Translations under genes and position numbers: made by a program
Shown: positions 63,940-64,000 of the stretch, piece by piece
Numbering within the stretch: position 1 is the first letter of the stretch
Layout of the letters: every line of letters begins with the position of its first letter
The notes under the pieces: generated by a model
Told to the model about the DNA's origin: nothing
What the model saw: the letters and a program-made list of their open reading frames with translations, nothing else
Database searches by the model: none
Source of the DNA: an uncultured Eubacterium sp.
GTDB taxonomy: Bacteria > Bacillota > Clostridia > Lachnospirales > Lachnospiraceae
Direction of reading: 5' to 3'
Length of the DNA stretch: 64,000 bases
Assembly (NCBI GenBank): GCA_910586225.1
Contig: CAJUIL010000014.1
Span: 24,935-88,934, forward strand

Positions 63940-64000
63940 ATGGGTAATTCTAATAAACCCGCATTTCTGGAATGCATAGGCAGGGTTACCGATCCAAGGA
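63940..64000 (+). CDS. Partial gene at right edge, possible ISAs1-like transposase start
   Basis: Only 20 codons are in the window (MGNSNKPAFLECIGRVTDPR), after an RBS CAGCAGGAAA and a promoter. The FLECIGRVTDPR pattern resembles the N-terminus of ISAs1-type DDE transposases, where an acidic-Asp-Pro-Arg motif begins the conserved domain. Too short for a firm call. Confidence 0.35.
   Translation, partial: MGNSNKPAFLECIGRVTDPR

Overview
The window reads as chromosomal DNA of a Gram-positive anaerobe of the Clostridia, most likely a gut Lachnospiraceae. The evidence is the Bacillus-type PurF with an Fe-S ligand motif, a zinc-ribbon ClpX, lipoproteins with lipobox signals, strong AGGAGG ribosome-binding sites, DUF6106/DUF6320-type small membrane proteins and many DNA pieces typical of that family. 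Assignment below family level is not possible from the sequence alone.

Layout. 0-16 kb is mostly ordinary core DNA: a MarR regulator and MATE exporter (cut by the left edge), a cobalamin-riboswitch unit (DUF4430 lipoprotein plus ECF S component), HPr, feoAB, a GntR/ABC operon, two DUF4230 proteins, a polysaccharide deacetylase, recQ, tRNA-Leu, a YbaK-type deacylase and two tandem signal peptidases. 16-38 kb is a scarred accessory zone. It holds a TnpB gene with a shattered IS607 tnpA and a DDE-transposase remnant, truncated RpiR and AAA-ATPase genes, an amidase, a BlaR1-like metalloprotease with a large operator dyad but no adjacent blaI, a toxin-antitoxin pair with a frameshifted toxin between direct repeats, and a fused LacI/solute-binding/permease remnant. 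It also holds a ydjGHI-like membrane-stress cluster, a FliB-family methylase, two large lipoproteins, and MarR and NmrA remnants.

The most notable system is at 38.5-44.3 kb. Two adjacent, visibly AT-rich genes encode a 900-aa adenosine-deaminase-fold protein with every metal and catalytic motif, and a 1004-aa P-loop ATPase. This is the rdrB/rdrA pair of RADAR anti-phage defence. A 25-codon ORF ends two bases before rdrA and may couple its translation. The flanking pseudogenes and mobile remnants fit a defence or accessory island.

44.9-64 kb returns to housekeeping: a Csp-like subtilase, clpX with a tandem repeat that duplicates its last codons, an alpha/beta hydrolase - DUF6320 - condensation-like acyltransferase operon, ilvE, a mannose-1-phosphate guanylyltransferase, GtrA, an RsmF-type methyltransferase, an HD hydrolase with an SseB-like partner, a flavin reductase, deoD, and the purC-purF-purB operon with a good promoter. 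A partial gene begins at the right edge.
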